NCBI GenBank assembly: GCA_023512835.1
Contig: CM042086.1
Span: 19,413,029-19,477,028, forward strand
Reading direction: 5' to 3'
Length of the DNA stretch: 64,000 bases
Origin: Taxillus chinensis
Lineage: Eukaryota; Streptophyta; Magnoliopsida; Santalales; Loranthaceae
Shown here: positions 25,230-37,537 of the stretch, piece by piece
How positions within the stretch are numbered: position 1 is the stretch's first letter
How the letters are laid out: every line of letters starts with the position of its first letter
Notes under the pieces: generated by a model
Database searches by the model: none
The model's input: only the letters and a program-made list of their open reading frames with translations
What the model was told of the DNA's origin: nothing
Translations under genes and position numbers: made by a program

Positions 25230-28000
25230 CTTGCATTTTCATTTCGAACTTGCATAGATGTTTCTGCATCCAACAGGTGTATATGGTTCGTCAGCCTAAA
25301 GTAGAGTCGGTTTTCTGGGGACATACGTAATGATATCTTCTCTGCCCTAGTCTTCCTCGAGAAGCTCTTCCTCCGGGACAACCAATTCAATGCCCCAATC
25401 CTACTCCATTGTAATAGAAATGCACTCAGCAATACCACATGACATTATATTCGGTTTTGATAAGAGGCGTCACATTGCTTTGGCTATTAATGCATATTGC
25501 ATTTGGGTATGACAAAATAGTTTAATGTTCGATAATGTTGCTAAAATTTATGGTACAGGAAAAATGATATTTGCAACTAGTAAAATTGACATGTCAGTAA
25601 AATTACTTAAAATTTAATGCATAGTTTATTACATTTGAGATACGGAGAGAGAAAGAGCTGTGGAGGGAGAGAGGGGCCTCGAGCAGTGCATCTAGATAGA
25701 AGGAAGTAGAAGCATATCATAAAATTGAGATTTTGAGGCGAAAGATTACATTTTTTGGAAATTCGAGAGCGACAAATCCCTATGGGTTTGGGTGTCGTAG
25801 CTCTCATCCATACCTACAAATAAAAAAGGGCACAAATTGGATCATTGTGTGTAAAGTTATGGCCGTTTGAAGTTTTTGTTGTAAATTACAGTTAATGAAA
25901 CCTAGAAACCCATAGATCTAGATGTGAGAGAGATGATCGATGTTTGCTCTTGCTCCAAACCTCTCGAGCTTGAGGCTCAAGCAGCGTTTCTAGCATATGT
26001 GCTCGAGCCCCTACTTGAACCTCGCTCGATGTCTACTCGAGATTGAGGCTCGAGTAATGATCCGGGCGTGCACCGAAATATGACAAAAATAATAATGTGG
26101 TTTATTTCACGGCAGCTGGAGATGCAAAGATACTGTAATGCCATTTGTACCTAGTATTACTTTAAGTCTATTTATTGTACTTTGTATGCGAGTATGTCAT
26201 TTTTATTTTATTTTCTAAAAATTTAGCTTATTTTTTGTTTAGATGGGTATATGCAATAAGTATAGGCAAATATTTCATTTGCTTAATATGATTTACATTT
26301 TTCAAAAAGAAATTAAAAATAAATAAATTATGAGCTTGAACTTTGTTAAATATTATTCAGCTTAGCTTACGCATTGGGATTAAGGCTCAAGTCAAGTTCA
26401 AGTTTAGTTAAAAAAAATCTTATTGCTACGTGTTTGAGCATATTTAAGCTTGGCTAAGTTTACTGGTGTCACTATTCGTAGTTATATACACATGTACCAA
26501 GTTACAACTACTCTCCACTTTTCCTTCAAAGAAGTCATTGCTACTCATGCTTCTCTTTAATTTATGCATCAAAATTTAATTGTATAGAGTTGACTTTTCT
26601 ATCATCCAAGTGAAGAAAACAAGCATAAGCCCCCCCCCAAAAAAAAAAAAAAAAAAGAAGGAAAAAAACAAACAAACGTGTTACAAATAGAAAGGGTACC
26701 CAATTCGTCACCCCCCACAAACAACCCACAATCAAATAGTTAGTTCATTGATTGGCGGGAGAATATGATATGTAAACTTGGTTTGTAGATGGACCATATA
26801 ATAAGGAGACAATGATTTAAGTTGATCTATTGGCATAATCAAATAGAAATAGTTTAGTTTGTGACTAGTTTTAAATGTGCTCAATCTAATCGATTTTATT
26901 TAAGTTATATGGGTTAGGCTAATTTTATCCAAAACAGCCAATGAACATCTCTTTATGTAATCATCTCTATTCCTAAAAGCTTTGAAATATTACTTATCTC
27001 GTAGCATCCAAGTTGAAATTTGATCTATGTGATGTGTTGTAGAAAAGAAATTTCCATATATAATTTGCCACAAATTGTGTTTTGCTTGTTTATTTTTTAT
27101 TTTGATTATGTACTTTTTACACCTCCTGTAGGGATCGATTGGTGTTGAGCAAAAGGGAATATTAGAGCATCCACATGGGTGTGTGCGTGTGAACACACAC
27201 ACACACACATATATATATATATGCAAAATGACCTCTGCTGCATATTTACTTCGTCATTTCAAACAAACCTTCATATTGGCATATGCATAGTCATAATAAT
27301 AATAAAATAAAACATTATATATATATACACGTATATTTGCCTAATATTTTTTTTCATCAGAAAGCGTGCGAGGAAAATATAATTTGAAAACAAAATAGCA
27401 AATATGGAAAGTTATAAATATATATTTTATAGTTAGCTAAAATTTTAAAAATTTTAAAAAATGACCCAAATTATGCCACATTGCCTTTCCCTGCCATGTG
27501 CTCGCGAGGCGCCGGTGGCTTTTTTTGTTTTGTATTTTTAAAATATATAAAAAATATAAAATTAAACGTAATAAAATATTATTTTTATTCATCTAAGAAA
27601 TAAAAATATTTTTTTATTATTTTAATTTGTTTTACTTGAAAATAATTATTATATTTTAAAAACAAAAACAAAAATACACTAACAAAACATATCGATTTCT
27701 TTAAGAGTATGTACAATAAAATTATAAAAGATTAAAACGGCATACTTTTAATGCATAACAAAAATGCTATTCAATAGATAATCCGAACTTACGTTATAGG
27801 TGGCTCTGCGGGGCTTGTCTCTAGTTTGAGAGGAGAATTTTGAATAGAATTGGGTGTGTAGTGTAATAAATAAATAAATATTTTGTAAAAAAATTGTTAT
27901 AGCTCGGGAAATTGTGAAAAATCATATGGGACCACCACCCCTAAAAAAACATATTGATTATTATTCTGAATTATCATCTTTGAACTTAAAGGCGGTAGGA
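25230..28000. other. No gene recognised; intergenic between UGTs
   Basis: AT-rich. A poly-C/poly-A run at about 26630-26656 and an (AC)n(AT)n microsatellite at about 27191-27221 are the only clear structures. CTCGAGC-type words recur at 25965-26055. Confidence 0.45.
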
Positions 28001-28023
28001 ACTAGGAAGGTCTGACACGCACG

Positions 28024-28196
28024 CACGTGACGACGCATGGAGGCCACATGTTACAAACAAATTGGTACCGAAAGGTTTCCACGAAATCCGCAAGCCTTGT
28101 AGATGTATTGGATTGAAAAAAACAATTTTCTTAATAATAATAATAAAAAGAAATGCTCCAAACATCAGATTCAGACCTATCCAAGTTAAATATAAA
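28024..28196 (+). promoter_or_regulatory. UGT promoter elements: G-box overlapping TGACG, and TATA box
   Basis: CACGTG at 28024-28029 overlaps TGACG at 28028-28032, giving CACGTGACG. TATAAA at 28191-28196 lies 62 bp before the ATG at 28258, a normal distance for a plant TATA box. A role in stress induction is inference. Confidence 0.5.
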
Positions 28197-28257
28197 CACC
28201 ACACTCATCCAGAGACCAGAGTACTCCAAGCCCCTCCCCTACCGATCTTCACTGCAA

Positions 28258-29742
28258 ATGGCTTCCAAATGTTCTCAGCTACACTTTGTACTCTTACCCT
28301 TCCTGGGTCAGGGCCACCTCATCCCCATGGTAGACATTGGCAGAACACTGGCTCAGCGTGGCACTATGGTCACCATCGTCACCACCCCTACCAATGCTGC
28401 TCGGTTCAAAGCCATCATCGATCAAGCCTCCGAATCTGGTCTCCAAATCCAGCTCCTCCCAATCCAGTTCAAAGGCTCCGAGGCAGGTCTGCCAGATGGG
28501 TGTGAAAACACGTACACCCTCCCCTCAAAACTGAAGACCAACTTCTTCGCCGCGGTTCGGTCGCTGCAAGAGCCATTTGAAAAACTACTCCAAAACTTTG
28601 GTGATCCTCCAAGTTGCATAATAGCTGATGTTTACATGGCCTGGGCACCGGACACTGCCACGAAGTTCAACATTCCAAGGATCCAATTTGATGGAACCAG
28701 CTGCTTGAATCTGCTTTGCTCGCACATTCTTCAAACCACCAAGGTGTACGAGCAAGTTGCCGAAGGAGAACACTTTGTGATTCCTGGTCTCCCCCATCAG
28801 CTGGAGTTCACTAGGCTGCAGCTTCCTGCAACATTCCACGCAGGCCAGACGGATCTGAAAGGCATGCTAGAGGAAATCAGTGCAGCTGAAAAGACAGCCT
28901 TCGGGGTTGTGGTCAACAGCTTCGAGGAGCTGGAACCAACTTATGCGGAGCACTACCGGAAGCTGAAAGGAAACAAAGTATGGTGCATTGGCCCGGTTTC
29001 ACTATGCAACCTGGAGGAATCAGATGTGTCTCAGAGGGGAAACAAGGCCTCTATCGACCAAAACCAGTGTTCAAAATGGTTGGACGCATGGCCGGCTAGC
29101 TCTGTAGTCTATGCTTCCTTAGGGAGTGTTAGCCACCTCACACCCCCTCAGCTGATTGAGCTCGGGTTAGGCCTGGAGGCATCGAACCGGCCATTCATCT
29201 GGGTCATCAGAGTGAATGAAAAAACGGAAGATCTAAAGAGATGGGCCTTGGAAGAAGGGTTCGAGGAGAGAGTGAAAGATAGAGGCCTGGTGATATGGGG
29301 TTGGGCACCTCAAGTACTGATCCTGTCACACCCAGCCGTTGGGGGGTTCTTGACACACTGCGGATGGAATTCAACGCTTGAAGGGATCTGCGCGGGCGTG
29401 CCGATGGTAACTTGGCCTCTGTTTGCAGAACAGTTCTTCAATGAAAAAGTGGTGGTGGACATTATGGGAGTTGGGGTAAGGGTTGGGGCAGCGGTTGGAG
29501 TGCGTTGGGGGGAAGAAGAAAAAACTGGGGTTGTGGTGGGGAAGGAAGATGTGAGGAAAGCTGTCACGGAGTTGATGGAGGAAGGGGGAGAGGAGGGGAG
29601 CGAAAGGAGGAGAAGAGTAGAAGAGCTTCAAGGGAAGGCGAAGAGAGCAATGGAACAAGGAGGCTCTTCTTTCCTCAACGTTGCATTGTTGATTGAAGAC
29701 ATCATGAAGTTTAATTCACACGACCAAGCCGATGAAATATGA
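28258..29742 (+). CDS. UDP-glycosyltransferase, UGT73 (group D) type, 494 aa, intact
   Basis: Family-1 enzyme that moves sugar, most likely glucose, from UDP-glucose to a small acceptor in the cytosol. The N-terminal half holds catalytic His20 (GQGHLIPMVD) and Asp124 (CIIAD). The C-terminal half holds the complete 44-residue PSPG donor motif from Trp349 to Gln392 (WGWAPQVLIL...HCGWNSTLEG...PLFAEQ). Final Gln is the residue usually linked to glucose preference. FTRLQLP, VNSFEELEP and WCIGPVSLC are typical of the UGT73C group, whose members modify cytokinins, brassinosteroids, triterpenoids and xenobiotics; the acceptor here cannot be deduced. The frame is open from 28153, but the family start MASK at 28258 follows the TATA box by 62 bp, so I use that. 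No intron. The most diverged of the three UGTs in the window, lying about 3 kb after the broken copy on the same strand. Confidence 0.96.
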   Translation: MASKCSQLHFVLLPFLGQGHLIPMVDIGRTLAQRGTMVTIVTTPTNAARFKAIIDQASESGLQIQLLPIQFKGSEAGLPDGCENTYTLPSKLKTNFFAAVRSLQEPFEKLLQNFGDPPSCIIADVYMAWAPDTATKFNIPRIQFDGTSCLNLLCSHILQTTKVYEQVAEGEHFVIPGLPHQLEFTRLQLPATFHAGQTDLKGMLEEISAAEKTAFGVVVNSFEELEPTYAEHYRKLKGNKVWCIGPVSLCNLEESDVSQRGNKASIDQNQCSKWLDAWPASSVVYASLGSVSHLTPPQLIELGLGLEASNRPFIWVIRVNEKTEDLKRWALEEGFEERVKDRGLVIWGWAPQVLILSHPAVGGFLTHCGWNSTLEGICAGVPMVTWPLFAEQFFNEKVVVDIMGVGVRVGAAVGVRWGEEEKTGVVVGKEDVRKAVTELMEEGGEEGSERRRRVEELQGKAKRAMEQGGSSFLNVALLIEDIMKFNSHDQADEI

Positions 29743-29887
29743 ATGAGCAATATCAAATTCGGTGATGAGGGGTGCATTTGACAACAATCTCCCAGGGACC
29801 AACGTGGCTGCAGAACAACCATCGGACTCATAAATGAATTGTGGTGACTCTCATGTTCTAGTTCTAATAGTTCTACATACAAATCAC

Positions 29888-29914
29888 TTATTATTATTAT
29901 TATTATTATTATTA
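29888..29914. repeat. (TTA)n microsatellite
   Basis: About nine uninterrupted TTA/ATT units just downstream of the UGT gene. Confidence 0.9.
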
Positions 29915-30139
29915 ATTTTTTATATTAAAATAATTAAAATGTCGCATGTGCAACACAGTTCTGTCTATATTTTTTCTTATTTATTACATAATTATTTTAA
30001 CAGTTATTATCAAGGTAGCAATTAAAAGAAATAAATAAAGCAATTAAAATATATAGAAAATTCAACCGTTTATTCCTACTTTTTTGCTACGGTAATAGCA
30101 ACAAACGCCGACGTTTTGCTGTCATAAAATAAATAAAAA

Positions 30140-30595
30140 TAAAAATCATCAATACACCCGCACGCCCCAGATCCACCGACGCCGCCCTCCACTTCGATTT
30201 CCCCGACTTGAACCTCGATATCGCCAGCCCAGATCCCCCGCCTCCGTCTTCCGCACTCTCTGTAACGTTGTCTCCTCCCGCCCGACTGCTACGTCGATGT
30301 CACCACCGTCGTCCTCGCCAGCGACGACGCAGTCGAGGTAGCGCCAGATCCGCCCAAACCTCCCCCTATCCGAAGATCCCTCGCCGGCGACGCTGCAAAA
30401 CAAGCCAACGCAGCTGTGTTCATCAAGTAACAATTTCTTATATTTTTGTTGTTGTTGGCTGTGTTCATCAGCGAATGCCCATATTGTGCTATCAATTTTG
30501 GGGTGCATCTAGAATATTTTGGTTTCAATATTATTGAAAGAGCTCGGTTCAATTGAGTATTTGAGTTGCTATCACAATATGATATTACCGATGAC
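30140..30595 (+). pseudogene. Unidentified exon-like GC-rich segment, duplicated in inverted orientation at 47.2-47.85 kb
   Basis: GC-rich, coding-like sequence followed by AT-rich DNA. It shares clear similarity with the minus strand of 47220-47850, including CGAAGATCCCT, CTCGCCAGC(G/A)ACGACGCA and the downstream words AATTGAGTATTTGAG and GCTATCAC. Open frames shift between the copies: this one reads DCYVDVTTVVLASDDAVEVAP and RRSLAGDAAKQANAAVFIK, while the other reads CYVDVPTNVLASNDATEAP. The conserved protein frame differs from the longest open frames, so at least one copy is broken. I do not recognise the family. Confidence 0.4.
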
Positions 30596-30599
30596 TAGT

Positions 30600-33384
30600 T
30601 TTTCTTTTTTTGTCTTGAGTTATCATGTTAATGATTATCAGTTTGCTTTTTCGTATAGATAGGATGATTATAATATGAAAATGAGGATTCAAACTTTTAT
30701 GAGTGACTTATAAAATAATTTGTAATTGACTTGAAATTTCTATTATTTTGCATTATATATATATATAAAACTAAATTGGTTGACATTTATCTTTTATTAA
30801 TTAAACCTACAGTTGTTGTTGAAGGTTTAGGAGGGTTTGTTCAATTGAATGTTAAATGTCATTGCATATCTCATTGCATGTTTATTATTTATTAATATGC
30901 CATCCAATCAAAGGCTGTAATGAGGAAATTTTTAGTGTGCTGGCCATGGTTCATATTCCAATATTTGAGGTTTGATTTTTTTTATTCTTCCTTCCCTTAT
31001 TTCAACCAAACAAGCTTTCATTTTGTCAGCGGGCTAGAGTGGCTCATTTATAATATCTATCATTGTTTAGTATTCAGTTTTGTCAGCGCCAAGGCGACCT
31101 GGGCATTTGAGGGTCCGGGTTTATTTATAATATCATTGTTTTATATGCCTAGGCATTTCTAATATATATATTTTATGTAAAAAATTTTATTGTAATTCTA
31201 AATATTAGAGCATAAGTATATAGAGGAAAAAAGTAGAAACAATTCAACTTAATGTATAAGTCAGAAAATTTAATATAAGTTTAAAACATTAAAATAGATG
31301 ACAGCATGCTTGATAATCACAATGTCACAATTCACAAATACTTAAATTAAATTTTATAAATTTAAATTATTTAATATTTTAAAGCTTTAGTTACACACGA
31401 AGTCATGTTTGCCACAAGGGAGAGAGACTTAGAGAGAGAGGCAGAGCAGCGAACAGTGATTGTCGCAAGGGAGAGAAAGAGAGGCAGAGCAGTGACTGGT
31501 GAGATGGCGACGGTGACACCGACAGAGAAGGAGAGAGTAAGTGGCAAGACAGCAATGACAATTGTGCAAGGGAGAGAGAAACTAGCGACAACGAGGCAAC
31601 AAGGAGAAGTCTGAGAAGAAGAACGATGGATCGTCAACTGGCGAGGCTTTGTCAGCGATTGTCTTCGTCAATGGTCGGCGATCATCATCATCCATTCGGC
31701 ATGCGTCGAGCCTTTGTCCGTTCGTCGAAACCTAGGACTGTACAGAATCCTTCATCTGTTTGTTGCTAGGTGACGGTAACGTTTTTTACAGATTAAGATG
31801 CTGCAATGGCAAAGGCCATACCAATTGTTATGTTGGACATAAACCACAGTCTTTACAGTGACCGATTGCTACAGTGATGGTTGACTGCATGTAGTGATGT
31901 GGCATTGGCTCCGTTTTCTTCTACTTAAAGCATTCTTAAATTTTTATTCCTTAGATTTGTGTTAAAATTGTATAGCTTGTTCTGCATTTCTCTGCAAGCC
32001 ATGTGTGATTTAAACTCTTGTAGGGTTCACTTGTTAGAACATGGGGCTGGGACGTGCCTCTTCTTTTATGGCTGCTATGTTGTGGGCTTCGGGAAGAACG
32101 ATTACTTCATATACCTTTTTTTTTCATGCTATCGCCTTCTTTATAGCCAATTTTGGCTACATTGGCACGTTTATTCCAAGCTACCAGTAGAATTGATCCC
32201 AAAGCTAGTTGGGTTCATTGATTCCAGTTGTGTGTGCATTGTCACCTAGATTTGACTTTTCAGTTTTTTTTCTTTACTGGGTTAATTGTATAATTAGAAC
32301 TAGAAATTGTTCAAACTTCAAAGTGCTGGTTCGAACATTGAACTACAGGTTTGACAATTGCTGCATCTTTTGTAATTAGATAAAATTACCAAATTACTAC
32401 TGTGGTTATGAATTTGTTTAATTAAGAGTTCATATTGGCTCCATAATGTGCTATTTCAATTTCTTTTTGTTTTAAACATTTTAGCTTGTGAAAATAAGGA
32501 AAAAAAAATACAGTAGAACCATTCGGCAGGACACTTGTTTTGTTACAAATCAATTTGATACAAATCATATATGATTATGACAAATTAAATGCCAAATAAC
32601 AATCATTGTGGATGAGAAAAGAATGCCTTTATTTTCCAACTTGTTCCATTATTTACCAAAAATTAATTGGTGGATACATTGTCTAGTATTAGAATTACAC
32701 CAAATGCCTATTTTAGATTCCACACTAAAATATATTTACAAGGTAGCAGAATGAAAATCATCCTTTTACATAAATTGAAAACAAATTCCACAAAACAATT
32801 CAAATTAAGCATATTGGAGAAATCAACTCAATCCATTTTTGCTTAACCCAATGTTATACTGCTTTCCCTAGAGAGCCTCATAGGATCTACAACAAAGATT
32901 TGAGTTCAATTTGAATCAGAACATGGTCTAGAAACCAAAATAATCTGAATATTTGATCAAAAACACAAGATTTTTTTCACTATCAAGTTTGACTTATACA
33001 TCAATATGCAAAACAAAACAAGAGAATGACACTGCCTTCTTTGTTATTGAACTAGTTTAAACACCATATGTTTGCTACTTAACTTGTGCATTCATTGTTG
33101 AAGGAACAAAATATTTCTGTATAAATTTCAGGGTCAAACATGATCAATTTAATCTAAGAGAGGATGAGAAAACCATTCCAAATAGGCAAATCAACAAAAT
33201 AATGCAAAGGAGAAGGACCAATCAAACAATGGAAAATGTATTAACTTCTTACACTAACTGGCAGTAACGAAACCTTTATAAAGGAAAGGAAAAAGGAACT
33301 CAAATACTGTGATTCAGTGATATCATTGTATTGTGATAGCAACTCACATATTGTGGTTGTAACGCAACTTTCATAACGTAGCTG
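30600..33384. other. No gene recognised; intergenic
   Basis: AT-rich sequence with a purine-rich patch at 31410-31640 (GAGAGA-type repeats) that gives spurious open frames on both strands. No protein recognised. Confidence 0.45.
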
Positions 33385-33392
33385 TCAGTAAC

Positions 33393-34631
33393 CATGGTTC
33401 GTAGTCGCAGTCGCAGCAGCCATTGCGTCGCGGTTGTGGATGTCGCATTGCATCTCGGGTGAGATGCAACTTTAAGCATGAAACAATGTTGAATTATTTT
33501 AAAAAAATATATAAAAAACTTAAAAAAATAATAATAACATTTGAATCATTAAATAATATAAATATATGATTTAGATAACATAATGAGTTATTATATTAAA
33601 AAAAGCGTTAACGCCTTATTGAAGCATTAAAATAAACATATTATTACATTTTTATGATTTATAATATAACACATGAAAATTTTATTGACATTTAATTTTT
33701 ACAATATTTATTTAACAATAAAATAACATTCTTTTTAATGATACATGGAATGACGATGATATTACAATTCTTAGTAACGAATGCATTTAAAATTATAATT
33801 TAAAGTTAAATATTTAATTATCTAATTAATTTATAAAATAAAATAACTAATCTTATTAGTAATCATATTTCATGTATTATTAATTATTTTTATAAGATTA
33901 TAATTACAAAGTAATTTTAATTATTATATATTAATTTTTAATAACTTAAGCATATATTTAATAATTAATATACATATTTAGTTATTAATTATTAATAAAT
34001 TAAATAAAAAATTATACTAATAAATATTAATTAATTACTTATATTACTACATCAATAAATTATCTTATTTTAAAATTTCTATCAATAAATTAAAATACTA
34101 TTATCCTATTTTAAAATTAACAAATAATAAATTACTCTAAACCATAAATCAATAAATATCTTATTATTACCCATCTCACAAGCATCAATGACAGCGTCGG
34201 AAGCGTCCCAGCTTTTATCGCATCGCGCATTGGGTTCCCGGAGATGACCTTCTCTCTTCTGGCGCCCTTCTTTTCAGACGCCCCTGCTTAGATGGCGTAA
34301 TAAATCATCTTATTACCTACGCTCGCGTGCGTAGATGGCGTCGGCAGCGAGCGTCGGCACTCGGCAGCGTCGCTTTGAGTCAAGCGTCTTGCGATTCAAA
34401 GATAAAATATCACCCGAGATAGGACGAGACACGGCGTATCGAGACGAGGCACGGCATATTAAGACGAGACTAGGGCTGAACCAAACGAACAAACTCGCGT
34501 TCGTCACGGCATATTAAGACGAGACGTGGCATATCAAGACAAGACATGACGTATCATCCAAAATTCTGGCTGAGATGAACGTGTTTTGTCCTTTCGCCGT
34601 CTCGTTCCTAGATCTCGATATTGCAACCATG
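33393..34631. mobile_element. hAT-like (or Mutator-like) non-autonomous element
   Basis: A perfect 8-bp direct repeat TCAGTAAC flanks it (33385-33392 and 34632-34639); it can be read as 9 bp, GTCAGTAAC, if one terminal base is assigned to the flank. Short terminal inverted repeat CATGGTT at both ends. GC-rich ends (GTCGCAGTCGCAG on the left, GAGACG-type words on the right) surround a very AT-rich core. Open frames at 34313-34517 lack any recognisable protein. Confidence 0.6.
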
Positions 34632-34777
34632 TCAGTAACATGATGCTGTGAATACTGTGGGACTGAATACTGTGGGTCATCAATCCCCTCCTAGTATTTT
34701 AATTTTTTATTTAATTTATTAATAATTAATAATTAAATATACATATTTAATTATTAAATATATGCTTAAGTTATTAA
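33939..34777. repeat. Inverted repeat, about 75-bp arms
   Basis: 33939-34013 and 34700-34777 are reverse complements with few differences (shared TAACTTAAGCATATATTTAA and AATTATTAATAAATTAAAT). One arm is inside the hAT-like element, the other outside it and directly next to cassette copy 1. Confidence 0.7.
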
Positions 34778-35575
34778 CATTCTGCTGGGTCGTCTCCGAT
34801 GAATGATATTCGCGTCGCTCAGAGCAATCGATTCGTGGCGATTGATGGATGCGCAGGGATCGGATCGAGGGAGGGAGAAAGGATAGTGGAGACTGGGGGC
34901 AGAGTGCTCGGCTGTTGGTGCCTTGGTGGTGTATATAGCGAATTCATATTAGTGTTTGAAAGTATAGTCCCACACTGAGACATATCAGACAAAATTTTCC
35001 TTTTTATAAGTGATTTTGGAAGCTGAAAAGCAGTAAACTTTATTTAAATAAATATAAATTATATTTAAATATAACACGGATGTTTAAATAAAGTTTATTT
35101 TTAAATTATTAATTTACTTTTTAAAATAAATTACCTTTATTCTATTATCTATTTCAATTATTTGAATCATATGAACTAAATTATACAAAATTATAATTCA
35201 TTCACTTATTTATAATCATACAAAATAATCTTTTGATGTTTTAAATTAATTTATATTATATGCAAATTTATTCTATATATATATTAAAAATCTAACTATT
35301 TATTTTCCTTTCAATCCATTTGTAATGTATGTATGCATTAATTAAGTTTAAATTATCTGTGACTTTATTAATGTAGGGATGACAATACAAATATCAAAAT
35401 TCATCTATTTATTTATTAGAAGAATGTGACATATTGATGGTAAATATTTCAATTCTATTTGAAAGCACATGTAGTTTAAAACAAATTTGTTATGACAATT
35501 TTTCTATTAATATTTGTCATTAATTATTTTAGCTTAAAAATTCATTCATGTGATCTCACATTAATCATTTTTTTT
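34775..35575. repeat. Cassette copy 1 (truncated on the left)
   Basis: Matches the right-hand part of cassette copies 2 and 3. It starts in mid-cassette at AACATTCTGCTGGGTCGTCT, includes GTCCCACACTG (34967-34977) and a TATA box, and continues through AT-rich DNA to CACATTAATCATTTTTTT, where similarity to the other copies stops. Confidence 0.75.
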
Positions 35576-35928
35576 ATTGATTAGCGACTATAAAATCAAC
35601 AAGGTCTGCCATTTTTCAAAGATTTTGTCCAAAACTCAAAACATCCCTCCCCTGCCAATTAATTTTAAAGGTCCTTTCTCCCTCCGCCTGGAATCAACCT
35701 CTCAATGCCCCAAGAATCCTTCCAAATCCTTCTAATTCTCCTCTCATTTATTACTCATCATTTAATTATTAGGATTACCAGCAAACCTGGTTTAACACTT
35801 TCTTTATCCAAAATCCCCAACAAAGCCACTCATGGCTTTTTCTTTTTCAACAAGATTTCCAACCTTTGACTATCCCATCCTGGATCTCTCATTAGTGGTC
35901 TCGGTTCGGTTCTATCCCTGATATTTTC

Positions 35929-36341
35929 TGTCACGACCCGAGCAGCGTGGTGCTGGCGGGACGTTTCTCAGTGGCACGATTCAGGAATGTATTCGTGCTA
36001 CGTAAAAGAGAGGGGTTGGTTGAAAGCGTAGACGGTGCGCAGCGGAAGGTTCCAGGCGATTCGTGGAGGAGAACGGATGGAACCCCTTCGGAGTTCGGAC
36101 GTGCCGGCCCGGTTGAATGCGGGGAGCACGCCGCTAGTCGAGGACTTGACGTTGAAGAAGGGATTTGGCCATCCTTACACAAACTGGTCCGGAACCGGAG
36201 CCGTTCTCCGATGAGCCCGGTGGCGAGGGCGAAACCGGTCTACGTGCGCTTCAACCCTCAAAGGCTAAACTTAGCGGACCGTGGATAGAGAAGCTAAGTG
36301 CCGCAAGGGGTTGAGAGGCGCAGAAACCCGACCCCGTGACA
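35929..36341 (+). repeat. TRIM LTR 1
   Basis: 413 bp, TGTCACGACC...CCGTGACA, immediately followed by the primer-binding site TGGTATCGAGC at 36344-36354. Confidence 0.9.
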
Positions 36342-36736
36342 AGTGGTATCGAGCCGAACCGGCCCATATCCTGAAGACTCGCCGAGCACTCTCGCGAGTA
36401 GCGTGATCCCAAGGTGGGAGCTCACGAGAGGTGAGTCGACCGATAGTGTCTTGCACGTCTCGCGTCCATAGAGTTGGAGTATCCTAGAGTGTGATACGAG
36501 TTGGGCAAGGGAGTACGAAGGAGCGCGTCGGAGCGATCTTGGAAGCCTCCTATCCTTTGGACATTGGGCGAGTGGGGCGAGCATCTTGGTAAAGGTGTTG
36601 CAACCTGCGGGGAAGCGATGTCCAAGTCGTTGACATTGGGCGAGTGGGAGGGCGTCGAGGTAACGATGCCATCGCCTGCGGGGAAGCGATGTCGACAAGT
36701 GCAACGAGGACGTTGCGAGGATTGGGTGGAGGAGAA

Positions 36737-37143
36737 TGTCACGACCCGAGCGTGGTGGTGGCGGGACGTTTCTCGGTGGCACGATTCAGGAATGTATTCG
36801 TGCTACGTAAAAGAGAGGGGTTGGTTGAAAGCGTAGACGGTGCGCAGCGGAAGGTTCCAGCGATTCGTGGAGGAGAACGGATGGAACCCCTTCGGAGTTC
36901 GACGTGCCGACCCGGTTGAATGCGGGGAGCACGCCGCTAGTCGAGGACTTGACGTTGAAGAAGGGATTTGGCCATCCTTACACAAACCGTCGGGAACCGG
37001 AGCCGTTCTCCTGATGAGCCCAGATGGCGAGGCGAAACCAGTCTACATGCGCTTCAACCCTCAAAGGCTAAACTTAGCGGACCGTGGATAGAGAAGCTAA
37101 GTGCCGCAAGGGTTGAGAGGCGCAGAAACCCGACCCCGTGACA
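36737..37143 (+). repeat. TRIM LTR 2 (shared, middle)
   Basis: 407 bp. Serves as right LTR of the first unit and left LTR of the second. Preceded by a purine tract and followed by AAGTGGTATCGAGCC. Confidence 0.9.
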
Positions 37144-37537
37144 AGTGGTATCGAGCCGAACCGGCCCATATCCTGAAGACTCGCCGAGCACTCTCGCGAG
37201 TAGCGTGATCCCAAGGTGGGAGCTCACGAGAGGTGAGTCGACCGATAGTGTCTTGCACGTCTCGCGTCCATAGAGTTGGAGTATCCTAGAGTGTGATACA
37301 GAGTTGGGCAAGGGAGTACGAAGGAGCGCGTCGGAGCGATCTTGGAAGCCTCCTATCCTTTGGACATTGGGCGAGTGGGGCGAGCATCTTGGTAAAGGTG
37401 TTGCAACTGCGGGGAAGCGATGTCCAAGCCGTTGACATTGGGCGAGTGGGAGGGCGTCGAGGTAACGATGCCATCGCCTGCGGGAAGCGATGTCGACAAG
37501 TGCAACGAGGACGTTGCGAGGATTGGGTGGAGGAGAA

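Noticed and set aside
28153..28257. N-terminal extension of the UGT at 28258
   Set aside because: The extra 35 codons are not conserved in the sister genes and would place the start upstream of the TATA box.
28422..29658. Several 65-95 codon minus-strand frames within UGT genes
   Set aside because: Antisense shadows; the same kinds recur at matching places in the other UGT copies.
35929..36341. Cassandra-type TRIM with a 5S rRNA promoter
   Set aside because: I see no 5S-like internal promoter in the LTRs; the only match is the general TRIM layout.
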